From positions 98,166-162,165 of the forward strand of contig READ01000010.1 in assembly GCA_004293675.1 (NCBI GenBank): 64,000 nucleotides of DNA. The letters run 5' to 3'. The translations under genes were made by a program, and so were the position numbers. Below the pieces are notes generated by a model, which ran no database searches, had not been told where the DNA came from, and was given only the letters and a program-made list of their open reading frames with translations. The stretch is from Betaproteobacteria bacterium. Its GTDB lineage: Bacteria > Pseudomonadota > Gammaproteobacteria > Burkholderiales > Casimicrobiaceae. Below, one piece after another: positions 20,890 through 30,028 of this stretch (its first letter is position 1; the number at the start of each line of letters is the position of its first letter).

Positions 20890-23526
20890 GTGACAATCCC
20901 GTTAACAACACTTCAAGCAACGCTGTCTGCGCTTGCAGGCGGTTCGCTAGTTCTTAGCCCCAGTGATCGCGCGCGGCGCAGTTTTCAGCGGCTATGGCGA
21001 CGAGTGGCATCTTCGCAATCGGGCTCGGTCGTGTCGCCTGACTTCATGACCACCGACGCATGGTTTCGTAAGCTTTGGAGCGACGCGCAGTGCTATGGCT
21101 TGATTGCCGACGAGCGCAGCATCGCATCTCCCACGGTGGAGTCTGCATTGTGGCGCGAAGCCGTTGCGGCGACTGCCCCCCGAGATAGCCAATCCGGCGC
21201 GGTCGCAACGGCTGCGTTGGCCACGCTAATGCAGGAAGCTTTTGCGTTGGAGCATCGCTACGCCAGCGCCAACAGCGCCAACAGCGCCGCTGGTGCGACC
21301 CACGCCACCGACGGCAGCATCAACGGCAAGCTCTATGACGACGCCAAACGATTTTTCGTGTCGAGATTGAGTCGTGGGAACACAATTTCATCGCTGATGC
21401 TTCCTGCGTTAATTGCTCGCTACTCGGCAAAATTGCATTCGTTGTTGCCCACGTCGCCCGGTCGAATTCTGCTCACTCCGAGTTTTGCGCCAATTGCATC
21501 AGAGCTCGGCGCATTCGCCGCGCTGTCGGCTGCCGCGGAGCGCGCGGCTGGCCCCCGATTTGCGCCGTTTCACCGCATTGATTTGCCGGAATCAAACGCG
21601 TTGCCCCATCCCCGCAGAGCTGAATATGTCAATGAACGCGAAGAGCGCGAAGCGGTCATCGCGGCGGCGAGGCGATATGTCGAAAGCGACAACGCTCGCA
21701 GCGCCACCATCGTCGTTCCGTCTCTGTCATCGCAGCGCGAATTGTGGCGACGCGCTCTGAGCGAATCGGGGGTCGCATTCAATCTTTCGTTGGGACGTAC
21801 GCTGGGATCGTTCTCAGACACTGCTGTGATGCTCAATGTAGTCGCTGCTAGCAGCGGCGAGCCGTTGGACATCGAGTTGACCGCGCAGTCGCTACGCCAC
21901 CCACGCTGGGCGTTAAGTGACGCGCAGCGACGCGCCGTTGCCATCGGCGAGGTTGAGCTGCTATCGCGCGGCAAAAAATTCGCGACCGTTGATGACTTTT
22001 CGCAGTTCATCGGTGTGCCCAACGCCCCACGCCAAGACCCCAACGAGCGACTCACTCGCCGCGAATGGCTGGCTAACTGGGCGCTGTCAATCAAGCGGTT
22101 GACTGCGGCGCACCAACCCGTCGATTCGGCAACGTTTCAGCTGCGCGCCGCTATCAGTGAGCTCGGCACGCTTTGGTGTGAACTCGATGATTGGATGCCG
22201 GCATTAACAGCGACCGACGCCAATGCTGAGTGGCGCGATCAGCTCAATCGCACCACTTTTCAGCCCGAGGACTCAGGCGCGAGCATCGAAGTGGTGGGAT
22301 TACTTGAGAGTGCGGGCACGATCAACGACGCGCTTTGGATCACCGGCCTCACCGACGCCGCTCTGCCAGAGCGTTCGCGCTTGAATCCTTTTCTATCAGC
22401 CGCGTGGCAGCGTCGTGAAAACATCGGCTTGGCGAGCATTGCTGAATGTGGCGCTCGGGCGGAGCGATTGTGGCGCGGTTGGTGCGCGCATTCGCAGACG
22501 TTGACGGTGAGCGCAGCGGCCTCGAAGGACGGACAAACGCTGCTTGCCAGTCCACTTATCTCCGCGCTGTCCGCCGAAGCAATGTCGGCATCGCTGTTCA
22601 CTCCGACGCCGATGATTCCAATCGTCGACGAGCTTGATCCGTCGCCGCTCAGTGCGCGCTCAAAGCTCAACGCCAGCGGCCTGGAGGCGCAGGCTAAGTG
22701 CCCGCGTCGGGGCTGGGCGCTGGGGCGGCTGCGCGCCAATCTGTGGCCGGAACGCTACGATGGCTTATCACCTCTGATTAAGGGCAACCTGCTGCATAAC
22801 GTTGCCGAGCTGCTCGGTCGCGATCGTATGGCGGCGCAAGACGAGGGCGCCACGCTTGACCCGGCGCAGCAACTACAGCGACTGCCGGAGCACATTGACA
22901 CCGCCATTTCGCACTGGCGCAAGGAGACGCTCGACGTGCCGCGCGACGTGTGGCTGGTTGAGCGCGAGCGATTACTTGTTCTCTTTGAAAAGTTCATTGA
23001 ACTCGAGGCTTCGCGAGAGCCGTTTTTTTTGGAGGCGGTTGAACACAAAGCCGAACACGACATTCTCGGCCACACATTGCAATTGCGAGTGGATCGCGTG
23101 GAGCGGCTCAGCGACGACTCCTTGGCAATCATCGATTTCAAAAGCGGTGTGTCAAAGCGGCCCGGCTTGTCGGACGAGCGTTTGTCGAGTCCACAGCTAC
23201 CGCTCTATGCGTTGGCCATGCAGGTCGCGCGAAGTGAAGATGCGGTGTCTTGCGTTTCGTACGCTCAAATTAACGAAGAGGGCGTGCAATACATTGGCAT
23301 CGCCGATGACGAAAGGCCGCAAGCGGCGTTTCGTTCGTCTCGGCAATCGATTGTCTTTGACGAGCTCAAGCAGCGCTGGCCGCACCAACTGGCGGCGCTG
23401 GTCGAGGAATTCCGAAGCGGCGCTGCGCCCGTGGCCCCCCTGGCGGGTGATCAGACGTGTCAGCGCTGCGGCTTTGAGCGCTTGTGCCGCGTTCAACTGC
23501 GCGCGCTAGAGGACGCTGACCCATGA
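20890..23526 (+). CDS. AddB-like nuclease subunit (PD-(D/E)XK with Fe-S cysteines)
   Basis: An 878-residue protein with a GTG start, overlapping the next gene by four bases. The C-terminal third is a RecB-family nuclease: D749 and K751 (IIDFKSG) with the later SSPQLPLYALAM. It is framed by the four cysteines of an AddB-type iron-sulfur cluster: C604 (AKCPRRGW) and C857, C860, C866 (CQRCGFERLC). The N-terminal part resembles a degenerate UvrD-like helicase without a Walker A motif. Such proteins act with the adjacent AddA-like helicase in double-strand-break end processing. Burkholderiales often carry this pair in place of, or besides, RecBCD. Confidence 0.85.
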   Translation: MTIPLTTLQATLSALAGGSLVLSPSDRARRSFQRLWRRVASSQSGSVVSPDFMTTDAWFRKLWSDAQCYGLIADERSIASPTVESALWREAVAATAPRDSQSGAVATAALATLMQEAFALEHRYASANSANSAAGATHATDGSINGKLYDDAKRFFVSRLSRGNTISSLMLPALIARYSAKLHSLLPTSPGRILLTPSFAPIASELGAFAALSAAAERAAGPRFAPFHRIDLPESNALPHPRRAEYVNEREEREAVIAAARRYVESDNARSATIVVPSLSSQRELWRRALSESGVAFNLSLGRTLGSFSDTAVMLNVVAASSGEPLDIELTAQSLRHPRWALSDAQRRAVAIGEVELLSRGKKFATVDDFSQFIGVPNAPRQDPNERLTRREWLANWALSIKRLTAAHQPVDSATFQLRAAISELGTLWCELDDWMPALTATDANAEWRDQLNRTTFQPEDSGASIEVVGLLESAGTINDALWITGLTDAALPERSRLNPFLSAAWQRRENIGLASIAECGARAERLWRGWCAHSQTLTVSAAASKDGQTLLASPLISALSAEAMSASLFTPTPMIPIVDELDPSPLSARSKLNASGLEAQAKCPRRGWALGRLRANLWPERYDGLSPLIKGNLLHNVAELLGRDRMAAQDEGATLDPAQQLQRLPEHIDTAISHWRKETLDVPRDVWLVERERLLVLFEKFIELEASREPFFLEAVEHKAEHDILGHTLQLRVDRVERLSDDSLAIIDFKSGVSKRPGLSDERLSSPQLPLYALAMQVARSEDAVSCVSYAQINEEGVQYIGIADDERPQAAFRSSRQSIVFDELKQRWPHQLAALVEEFRSGAAPVAPLAGDQTCQRCGFERLCRVQLRALEDADP

Positions 23527-26500
23527 GCGTGCAATCCGATACGCAGGCGCGGCGAGACGCGCTCGATGGCGCTCGTTCATTCATTGTTCGTGCGCCTGCA
23601 GGCTCTGGAAAAACGGAGCTTTTGGTACAGCGGTTTTTGACGCTGCTCGGCTATGCCGAGCAGCCGCAAGAAGTGCTCGCCATTACATTTACTAACAAAG
23701 CCGCAGCGGAAATGCGCGCCCGCGTGATCGAGGCCATTCACGACGCAGCAACGCTGCCCGAGCCCACTCAATCACCAGCGTTGGAGCGCTGGCGCTTGGG
23801 GCGTAGCGTGCTTGCCCGTGACACGGCGCGGCAATGGCATTTGCTGCAACGGCCTGAGCAGCTCAATGTGCACACGTTTGACGCATTCTCGCGGCGCGTT
23901 GCCTCGCTCGCGCCGCTCACCGCTGATTCACGAGCCCTGTCGAAATTGCTCGAGGATCCCCAGCCGCTCTACGAAGAGGCCGCTCGCTTGGCGCTGTTCG
24001 AATCCAGTAGCGCGGATGCCGCAGTGCTGTTGCGTGCAGCCGACAATCAAGTGGACAAAGTGGTGGCGCTCGTTGCCAATTTGCTGGCGCGTCGAGCACA
24101 GTGGTTGCCACACTTGGGCGATACGTCGCCCGCTTCGCTTGCGCGCCTACGAACCGTGATCGAAGCGGCAATTACCGTGACATTGCAGCCGTTGGTTGCG
24201 CTCTGGAGTGCATCGCACCGCGCTGCCGCGCGACGATTCGCACTGTTCGCAGCCGATCAGTTGGAACCAGGATTGCTTCGCGACCAGTTACGAGCTGTTG
24301 CGGATGCGCCCAACGACGAACACTTCTTTGCCACAGCCGCCTCGATTTCATACTGGCGAGCGATACAGAGTTGGTTGATGACCCAGAAGGGCGAGTGGAA
24401 AAAGGACGTTAACAAAAACTCCGGATTTCCTGCGGCACCAACGGGCAACTCCGCGCAAGCCAATGAGTTCAAGGCGTTCAAGGCCGACGCTAAGCAGTGG
24501 CTCGAAGCGCTCACTCAATCCTCGCTGGGCACCCATTTGTCGGCGCGAATTGTTTCGGCGGCGGCGCTGCCCGATGCCGCGGCGATGGATCGCCACGAGC
24601 CGATGTATCGAGCCACGATGACCGTGTTAAAGATCGCGGCGGCGCAACTAATGCTTATCGAGAATTCGCGCTGCGTCACCGATTTTTCTGGGATTGCGCT
24701 GGCGGCACAACAAGCGCTTGAAGTTTGGCCCGAGGAAGTTGCGCAGCGCCTTGACGCGCAAATTCGCCATGTTCTGGTCGATGAATTTCAAGATACGAGC
24801 CCGGCGCAGTCGTCGATGATTCGATCGCTCAGCGCGGAATGGAGCGACAGTGATGGACGCACGATGTTTTTGGTCGGCGATCCGATGCAATCGATTTACG
24901 GGTTTCGCGACGCCGACGTCGGATTGTTTCTTGACGCTTGGGCCCACGGTTTTCCATCAATTCGCTTTACGCGTTTGACCTTGCAGAGCAATTACCGCTC
25001 GCGACCAGAACTGGTCAATTGGGTTAATCGCGAATTGGCGCGCTGCTTTGCTGATCGCTCGCCAGACGCTGAACGAAGCATTGAATTCAGCGCCGCGTTT
25101 GCGGCTCGCGGCGCGGATAGCCACTGCGGCGTGAGCATCGCGTCGATGAGCGACAGCGAAGAAGAGGCCTGCTGGATTGCTGAGACGATCGAACAAGCGC
25201 AGCGTCAAAATTCCAAGGTGCGAATCGCCGTGATTGTTCGCAGCAAGGCGAGCGCCGGTGAAATACTGCGTGAGTTCACACAGCGACGTATCGGTTTCGT
25301 CGCACAAGAATTTGCAAAATGGCCTGACCGTCCGATCATTCGGGATTTGGTGTCGCTCACTTACGTGTTGACGCAGCCCCATGATGAGTTTTCTTGGTTC
25401 GCGTGGCTTCGCTCGCCGATGGCCGGACTTCGCTTGTCCACGCTCTCCGCCTTAGCGGCGGGCTGCGCTGAGCGGCGCGACGTGCGCGCGGCCTTGGGCG
25501 CATTGGGTGATGCTGTCGTTGACTCGTTTGAGCGGCAACAGATTGCGAGCGCGATGGCGGCGTACGATGAGGCGCTAGCCGTTGCATCGAGCGCAACGCT
25601 GTCGGAGCGAGTCCACACGTTGTGGATCGCCTGTGGCGGCTTGCGAATCGTGCAAAGTCAAGGCGAGCGCGATGAAGTGTCGGCGTATCTCGCGCTTGTG
25701 GACGAATTGGCACCCGATGGTTTGCTGCCAGCTCGTCAAGGCTTCGAAGCGCGCATTGCGAAGCAATTCATGAGCTTTGATCAGTTGGGCGTATTTCCGC
25801 CCGTTGATGTGTTGACCATTCACAAGGCCAAGGGCTTGGAGTGGGATGTTGTGTTTGTGCCGGCGTCGGATCGTGTGGGTCGGCCACCTGATCGCGCGCT
25901 GCTGGCGTGGCAGTTTCTGCGCAGCGATCAACAAGTGAGTTTGATTGCGGCGGCGCGGGAAACCCGAAAACAAACCGATGCGCCATCGGTATTTGATTTC
26001 GTGCAGACGCGCCGCGCTGGCGAAACGGCTGAAGAGCTCAAACGCTTGCTCTATGTGGCCGCCACACGTGCGCGTGAGCGGCTGTATTTTTCGGGATCGA
26101 ATGGCGCAAGGGCGCCGCGCCAGCACACCTTTGCGGCGCTGCTGCCCTGGCCGTCAATGGATGATCAGCGTGTTGACATCGAAGCGCAGTTGCCAAGCAA
26201 GTCCGTGAAAGCCATGCCGCACAGCCTGTGGCGGGTTGATCTTGATGCGGAGCCTACATTCACGTCAACCGCCGCCCGCAGCGTTGAGCGTGCCAGAGCG
26301 CATTCGCCGCAACTCGGATCGATGCACAGTGTCAGCGATAACAGTCACGCTGCGCATGACGAAAACGCGGTCGCGTTTGGTGTTGTTGGGCACCGCTTGC
26401 TCGATGCACTAGGGCGCGGAATCACTCCATCGCCGTCGATCGCACAGTTGCGTGGCGCGCTGCAAAGCGAAGGGGCGCACACGATGCAAATCGAAGCGCT

Positions 26501-26912
26501 CGCCCAAACCCTCTATGACACTTTGACGCGTTGGAAGCACAGTGATGCCATTGCGTTTTTGTTTTCCGAGTCGCATGTAGAGAGCGCCTCTGAGCTCTCG
26601 CTTGTCGTGAGCGAGAAGCGGCACACTGGGCTGCCCGCCTCTGATACGTCTTTGACGCTACTGCGCATTGATCGTACGTTTGTAACGGCCCATGGCGAGC
26701 GCTGGATTGTTGACTACAAATTTAGCGCGCCGCCGCACGATGCTGCGTTGTCCGTGTGGCTGGATGAGCAGCGACTTCGTCATCGCGCCCAGTTGTTAAC
26801 TTATCGCAAAGCGATTGGTGAATTGGCCGCCGAATCGATTGATCGGCCAATTATTTTGGCGCTGTATTTCCCGCTACTTGACCGACTCGAGCGCGTTGAC
26901 GTCGGTGGGTGA
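23523..26912 (+). CDS. AddA-like UvrD helicase-nuclease
   Basis: A 1129-residue superfamily-1A helicase. Motifs in order: Walker A with K30 (APAGSGKTELL), Ia (ITFTNKAAAEM), II (VLVDEFQDTSP), III (LVGDPMQSIYGFRDA), IV/QSNYRSRPEL, V (VLTIHKAKGLEWDVV) and VI (LLYVAATRARERL). A C-terminal nuclease has D1064 and K1066 (IVDYKFSAP) and the QLLTYRKAI motif. It therefore has both helicase and nuclease domains, as AddA does. It pairs with the upstream AddB-like gene through an ATGA overlap, indicating translational coupling. Expected role: resection of broken DNA ends before RecA loading. Confidence 0.9.
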   Translation: MSVQSDTQARRDALDGARSFIVRAPAGSGKTELLVQRFLTLLGYAEQPQEVLAITFTNKAAAEMRARVIEAIHDAATLPEPTQSPALERWRLGRSVLARDTARQWHLLQRPEQLNVHTFDAFSRRVASLAPLTADSRALSKLLEDPQPLYEEAARLALFESSSADAAVLLRAADNQVDKVVALVANLLARRAQWLPHLGDTSPASLARLRTVIEAAITVTLQPLVALWSASHRAAARRFALFAADQLEPGLLRDQLRAVADAPNDEHFFATAASISYWRAIQSWLMTQKGEWKKDVNKNSGFPAAPTGNSAQANEFKAFKADAKQWLEALTQSSLGTHLSARIVSAAALPDAAAMDRHEPMYRATMTVLKIAAAQLMLIENSRCVTDFSGIALAAQQALEVWPEEVAQRLDAQIRHVLVDEFQDTSPAQSSMIRSLSAEWSDSDGRTMFLVGDPMQSIYGFRDADVGLFLDAWAHGFPSIRFTRLTLQSNYRSRPELVNWVNRELARCFADRSPDAERSIEFSAAFAARGADSHCGVSIASMSDSEEEACWIAETIEQAQRQNSKVRIAVIVRSKASAGEILREFTQRRIGFVAQEFAKWPDRPIIRDLVSLTYVLTQPHDEFSWFAWLRSPMAGLRLSTLSALAAGCAERRDVRAALGALGDAVVDSFERQQIASAMAAYDEALAVASSATLSERVHTLWIACGGLRIVQSQGERDEVSAYLALVDELAPDGLLPARQGFEARIAKQFMSFDQLGVFPPVDVLTIHKAKGLEWDVVFVPASDRVGRPPDRALLAWQFLRSDQQVSLIAAARETRKQTDAPSVFDFVQTRRAGETAEELKRLLYVAATRARERLYFSGSNGARAPRQHTFAALLPWPSMDDQRVDIEAQLPSKSVKAMPHSLWRVDLDAEPTFTSTAARSVERARAHSPQLGSMHSVSDNSHAAHDENAVAFGVVGHRLLDALGRGITPSPSIAQLRGALQSEGAHTMQIEALAQTLYDTLTRWKHSDAIAFLFSESHVESASELSLVVSEKRHTGLPASDTSLTLLRIDRTFVTAHGERWIVDYKFSAPPHDAALSVWLDEQRLRHRAQLLTYRKAIGELAAESIDRPIILALYFPLLDRLERVDVGG

Positions 26913-26938
26913 GTATTGCGACCGAATGCGCTTCTTAA

Positions 26939-27136
26939 TTAACGACCGTCGCCTTTGTAATTCTTCCAAGCATCCACCCCTTGGCGCATGAATGCAATGT
27001 GTTGCTCCCACGCCGTGCAGCGCTTACAAATTAAGACGTGCAAACGCAGGCTTAGCCGCTCCCGAAGCGCTAGCTCGCGATCTTCCCGCTGTGAAACAAG
27101 GGCCGCAACTTCGCGGCAAGTACGTAAAAGCTTCAT
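26939..27136 (-). CDS. Small zinc-binding anti-sigma-like protein
   Basis: A 65-residue protein with C7 and H33-x3-C37-x2-C40 (LRLHVLICKRC), the zinc-binding pattern of the zf-HC2 anti-sigma domain. It has no membrane segment. Its start overlaps the end of the sigma-factor gene by four bases, the usual arrangement of a sigma factor with its inhibitor. It probably binds and restrains that sigma factor. Redox or zinc sensing is known for some relatives but is only possible here. Confidence 0.78.
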   Translation of the reverse strand: MKLLRTCREVAALVSQREDRELALRERLSLRLHVLICKRCTAWEQHIAFMRQGVDAWKNYKGDGR

Positions 27137-27726
27137 CGTCTCGTTGAAATTTTGATCGCGCGTTCGTCGTGGTTAAACCATTTGATTTGTAGGCATTCGC
27201 GAAGCCGTAGCCTGGCGCGATGGAGTAGCACCCACACGTTGGACGAACTCAGTTTGAGTTCCTTACAGATTTCGTCGGTCGTGAATTCCATCCATTCGCG
27301 CATCAGAAACACGCGGCCCATGGTGGCCGGTAGCTCTTCGATGCACACATCCATCACTTCAAGAAATTGCCGCGATTGCAGCGTGGATTCTGGATTCGGC
27401 CATTCGTAAGCGTCGCCGTCGAAGTGCCCATCTTGCTTGAACAATAAATCCTCGAGCTCGGCGTCTTCGTCGGTGTTGAGCGACGACGCTACTTCCCGTT
27501 TATGTGCGCGCAAACAATCGATAATTTTAAATTTCAGAATGCCAACGAGCCACGTTTTAAGCGACGAGCGCCCCGCGAAGCTATCGGGTTTTTCAAGTGC
27601 GGCGAGCATCGTTTCCGCGACCACGTCTTCGGCCCACGCGTCGTTTCGGAGTTGCAATCGCGCGAATCGCAGCAGATAGCTGCGCGCCTCGGCGACTTGA
27701 TCCTGAAAACTAGCGGTTAATTGCAT
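27133..27726 (-). CDS. ECF-type RNA polymerase sigma factor
   Basis: A 197-residue sigma factor. Region 2 reads ARSYLLRFARLQLRNDAWAEDVVAETMLAALEK and LKTWLVGILKFKIIDCLRAHKRE. Region 4 reads LPATMGRVFLMREWMEFTTDEICKELKLSSSNVWVLLHRARLRLRECL. The ATG at 27726 is chosen because homology begins just after it; the frame stays open to 27873 but the extra residues look non-coding and overlap the divergent gene region. No good ribosome site is seen. It is coupled to the zinc anti-sigma-like gene. The divergent neighbour encoding a DUF1223 protein may belong to its regulon. Confidence 0.87.
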   Translation of the reverse strand: MQLTASFQDQVAEARSYLLRFARLQLRNDAWAEDVVAETMLAALEKPDSFAGRSSLKTWLVGILKFKIIDCLRAHKREVASSLNTDEDAELEDLLFKQDGHFDGDAYEWPNPESTLQSRQFLEVMDVCIEELPATMGRVFLMREWMEFTTDEICKELKLSSSNVWVLLHRARLRLRECLQIKWFNHDERAIKISTRR

Positions 27727-27918
27727 TTGATGGGGCAGAAAAACGGCGCTCAACCGCGCCAGTGGCTCGAAGCATAGCAACTTAGCGGAGCGCTTTGAGT
27801 AGCCCGTCTGTAAGGATCGGTGGATGCCGATACACCAAGGCTTGTGAGCAATGGCGATGGCGTCGGTTTGCACGATTCGATGTCAGTTCATTTCGTTGGC
27901 TCGCTCAAAGGAGATCGC

Positions 27919-28710
27919 ATGCACATTTTCAGTCGACAAACGTATCGTTCGGTCTGCGCTGCCGGCGTTATGACGGCGCTTTCCCTGAGCGCGCATGGGC
28001 AAGCCAAATCTTCTGCGTCCGCGTTGTGTAGCGCGCAAAGCGGCGCAATCAAACCAACAATCCTCGAGCTCTACACCTCTGAGGGTTGCGATAGCTGCCC
28101 GCCCGCTGATCGTTGGTTGTCTGCATTGGTTGAAGCGCCCGGTGCAGGCAACACGGTCGCGCTGTCGTTTCACGTGGATTACTGGGACTACATCGGATGG
28201 AAAGACGAATTCGCGCGAAAGGATTTCGGATTACGTCACGCAGCGCTCGTTCGATCAGCTCGTGCGTCGGGTGTTTACACGCCGCAATTTTTCATCAACG
28301 GTCGCGATGATCGCGGCTGGGCCGCGGGTATTCGCCCCGCTTCGGAAACCCGTGCTGCGACGGCGGCCTTGGTGCTGACTGCACAGTGGCATGGCGAGCG
28401 GCTGTCGTTTCAAGGCCGGTTGAGCGGCGCTTCGGGCAAACCGAATTTGGAAGAGGGCGTTCGTCTGCGCTATGCGGTGGCAGAAAATGGCGTCGTCACG
28501 CACGTCAAAGCGGGTGAAAATCGCGGCGTCACTTTGAAGCACGATGCGCTGGTGCGCGACCATGGCTACATCACGGTGCTGCGCGATGGAACATTCAGCG
28601 CTGTGGCCACGCTTCCGCCGAAATCGCGGCGAGCGAATTCGCAGCTTCATGTCATCGCCGAGACCACCGCGGGCGAGGCCATTTCGGCGGTGTCGTTACG
28701 CTGTGACTGA
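27919..28710 (+). CDS. Secreted DUF1223 thioredoxin-like protein
   Basis: A 263-residue protein with an N-terminal signal peptide (MHIFSRQTYRSVCAAGVMTA, likely cleaved after AHGQA). A thioredoxin-fold region has the motif LYTSEGCDSCPPADRW, containing a C-x2-C pair, and the conserved HVDYWDYIGWKD. This is the DUF1223 family, whose biochemical role is not established. The ATG at 27919 follows AAAGGAG by six bases, which decides against the longer frame from 27820. It is divergent from the sigma/anti-sigma pair. Confidence 0.85.
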   Translation: MHIFSRQTYRSVCAAGVMTALSLSAHGQAKSSASALCSAQSGAIKPTILELYTSEGCDSCPPADRWLSALVEAPGAGNTVALSFHVDYWDYIGWKDEFARKDFGLRHAALVRSARASGVYTPQFFINGRDDRGWAAGIRPASETRAATAALVLTAQWHGERLSFQGRLSGASGKPNLEEGVRLRYAVAENGVVTHVKAGENRGVTLKHDALVRDHGYITVLRDGTFSAVATLPPKSRRANSQLHVIAETTAGEAISAVSLRCD

Positions 28711-28818
28711 AGGTTTAAGGGCTCGCAGCGACGGCTGATGCAATCCCACTGCCTAGCGCTCAGAAATGGCAAACATTGAGCGGTCGATGAGCCGAATTTA
28801 ATAGCTAACCTACGTTAA

Positions 28819-28902
28819 GCCATACGAAATAAGGACTACAAGGCATTTTGTATTGATTTCGAAATACTATTGAATATTCTCACATCCCCTATTTCATATG
28901 GC
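28819..28902 (+). repeat. 84-bp palindrome-ended element, copy B
   Basis: The best copy of the family. The left end is GCCATACGAAATAAGG; the right end on the minus strand is GCCATATGAAATAGGG (14 of 16 identical). The interior is A+T-rich and non-coding. It lies in the 317-bp gap before ribF, which holds nothing else recognisable: no FMN riboswitch was found there. Confidence 0.8.
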
Positions 28903-29027
28903 ACACAATGATGAAGCTATACAGGCGTATTGCAATCCATTGATCCCAAGCCGCCATCGCCCGCAGCGCTCGCGTTACCTAAAATCAACGCTTCTGTCCA
29001 GTTCGCGTCGTGTGCGCCGAAACTTCA

Positions 29028-29993
29028 ATGAAATCCCCGATTCCCGGCGCGCCGAGCCTTGCTCGCGATTTACATCCTCACGTTTTTTCCGCCGTCCCAA
29101 CGGCTGTTTCACTCGGCAATTTTGACGGCGTACATCGCGGCCATCAAGCAATGCTTGAAGTCGTGTGCCAAGCGGCGCGGCAGCGCAAGCTCAAACCCAC
29201 AGCGCTGACGTTCGCCCCTGCACCCGGTCAATTTTTCGCGCGCCGCGCAGAGAAAACGCCGCCAGCTCGACTGCAACGCCTGCGCGACAAACTCGCCTGT
29301 ATCTGGGCCGTTGGCATCGAACACGTTCAGTTGCTTCGCTTCAACGAAGCGCTTGCCAGCATGTCACCCGACGCGTTTTGTGATCAAGTTCTTCGCCATG
29401 GGCTCAACGCCAAATGGCTGATCGTGGGCGATGATTTCCGCTACGGCAAAGATCGTTCGGGCGACGTGAAAACGCTGCACGCTTGGTGCGCAGCCCACGG
29501 GGTTGAGTGCTACGTGATGCCCGCAGTCAAAGCGATGGATGTTCGCTTCTCGTCAAGCCTGGTGCGAACAGCGCTTCGGGACGGCGATTGCGTCACCGCA
29601 GCAGCCATCTTAGGGCGCCCGTACCGAATCAGCGGCCGAATCGCGCACGGCGACAAACTGGGCCGCACGCTCGGTTTCCCCACGATCAATATTCCGCTCT
29701 GGACGCCGCTACCCGTGCAAGGCATCTTTGCCGTGCGTGTCTACGGCGTTGACGTTGCCGGTGCGAGCGCAGTGTTGGGCGCAGCCAGTGTGGGCGTACG
29801 CCCCACCGTCAAAGAAAACGGCAAGCCCTTGCTCGAAGTGTTTCTGCTCGACTTCAAAGGCGATTTGTATGGTCGCCGCGTCGTGGTCGAGTTCGTAAAA
29901 CGCATTCGCGCTGAGGAAAAATTTGACTCGATCGAGGTGATGACCGCGCAGATGCATCGCGACATTGCTGCCGTTCGCGATGTGTTTGCGTAG
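29028..29993 (+). CDS. ribF: Bifunctional riboflavin kinase / FAD synthetase
   Basis: A 321-residue enzyme that makes FMN from riboflavin and then FAD. The FAD-synthetase half has the nucleotidyl-transferase motif SLGNFDGVHRGHQ near residue 33 and the later VRTALRDGD. The riboflavin-kinase half has the flavokinase motif GRIAHGDKLGRTLGFPTINI and YGRRVVVEFVKRIRAE. Length is normal. The ATG at 29028 is chosen; an in-frame GTG six codons earlier (29010) cannot be excluded and neither has a clear ribosome site. Confidence 0.95.
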   Translation: MKSPIPGAPSLARDLHPHVFSAVPTAVSLGNFDGVHRGHQAMLEVVCQAARQRKLKPTALTFAPAPGQFFARRAEKTPPARLQRLRDKLACIWAVGIEHVQLLRFNEALASMSPDAFCDQVLRHGLNAKWLIVGDDFRYGKDRSGDVKTLHAWCAAHGVECYVMPAVKAMDVRFSSSLVRTALRDGDCVTAAAILGRPYRISGRIAHGDKLGRTLGFPTINIPLWTPLPVQGIFAVRVYGVDVAGASAVLGAASVGVRPTVKENGKPLLEVFLLDFKGDLYGRRVVVEFVKRIRAEEKFDSIEVMTAQMHRDIAAVRDVFA

Positions 29994-30028
29994 CTAGTAT
30001 CCGTCGCGGCGACGATCTACACTGCGCC

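Noticed and set aside
21570..22094. Antisense frame of 174 codons inside the AddB-like gene
   Set aside because: Shadow of a strongly supported gene; Arg/Ser-rich, with no recognisable domain.
28711..29027. FMN riboswitch before ribF
   Set aside because: No FMN-element motifs; the gap is occupied by an 84-bp repeat and ribF of this bifunctional type is often unregulated by FMN.
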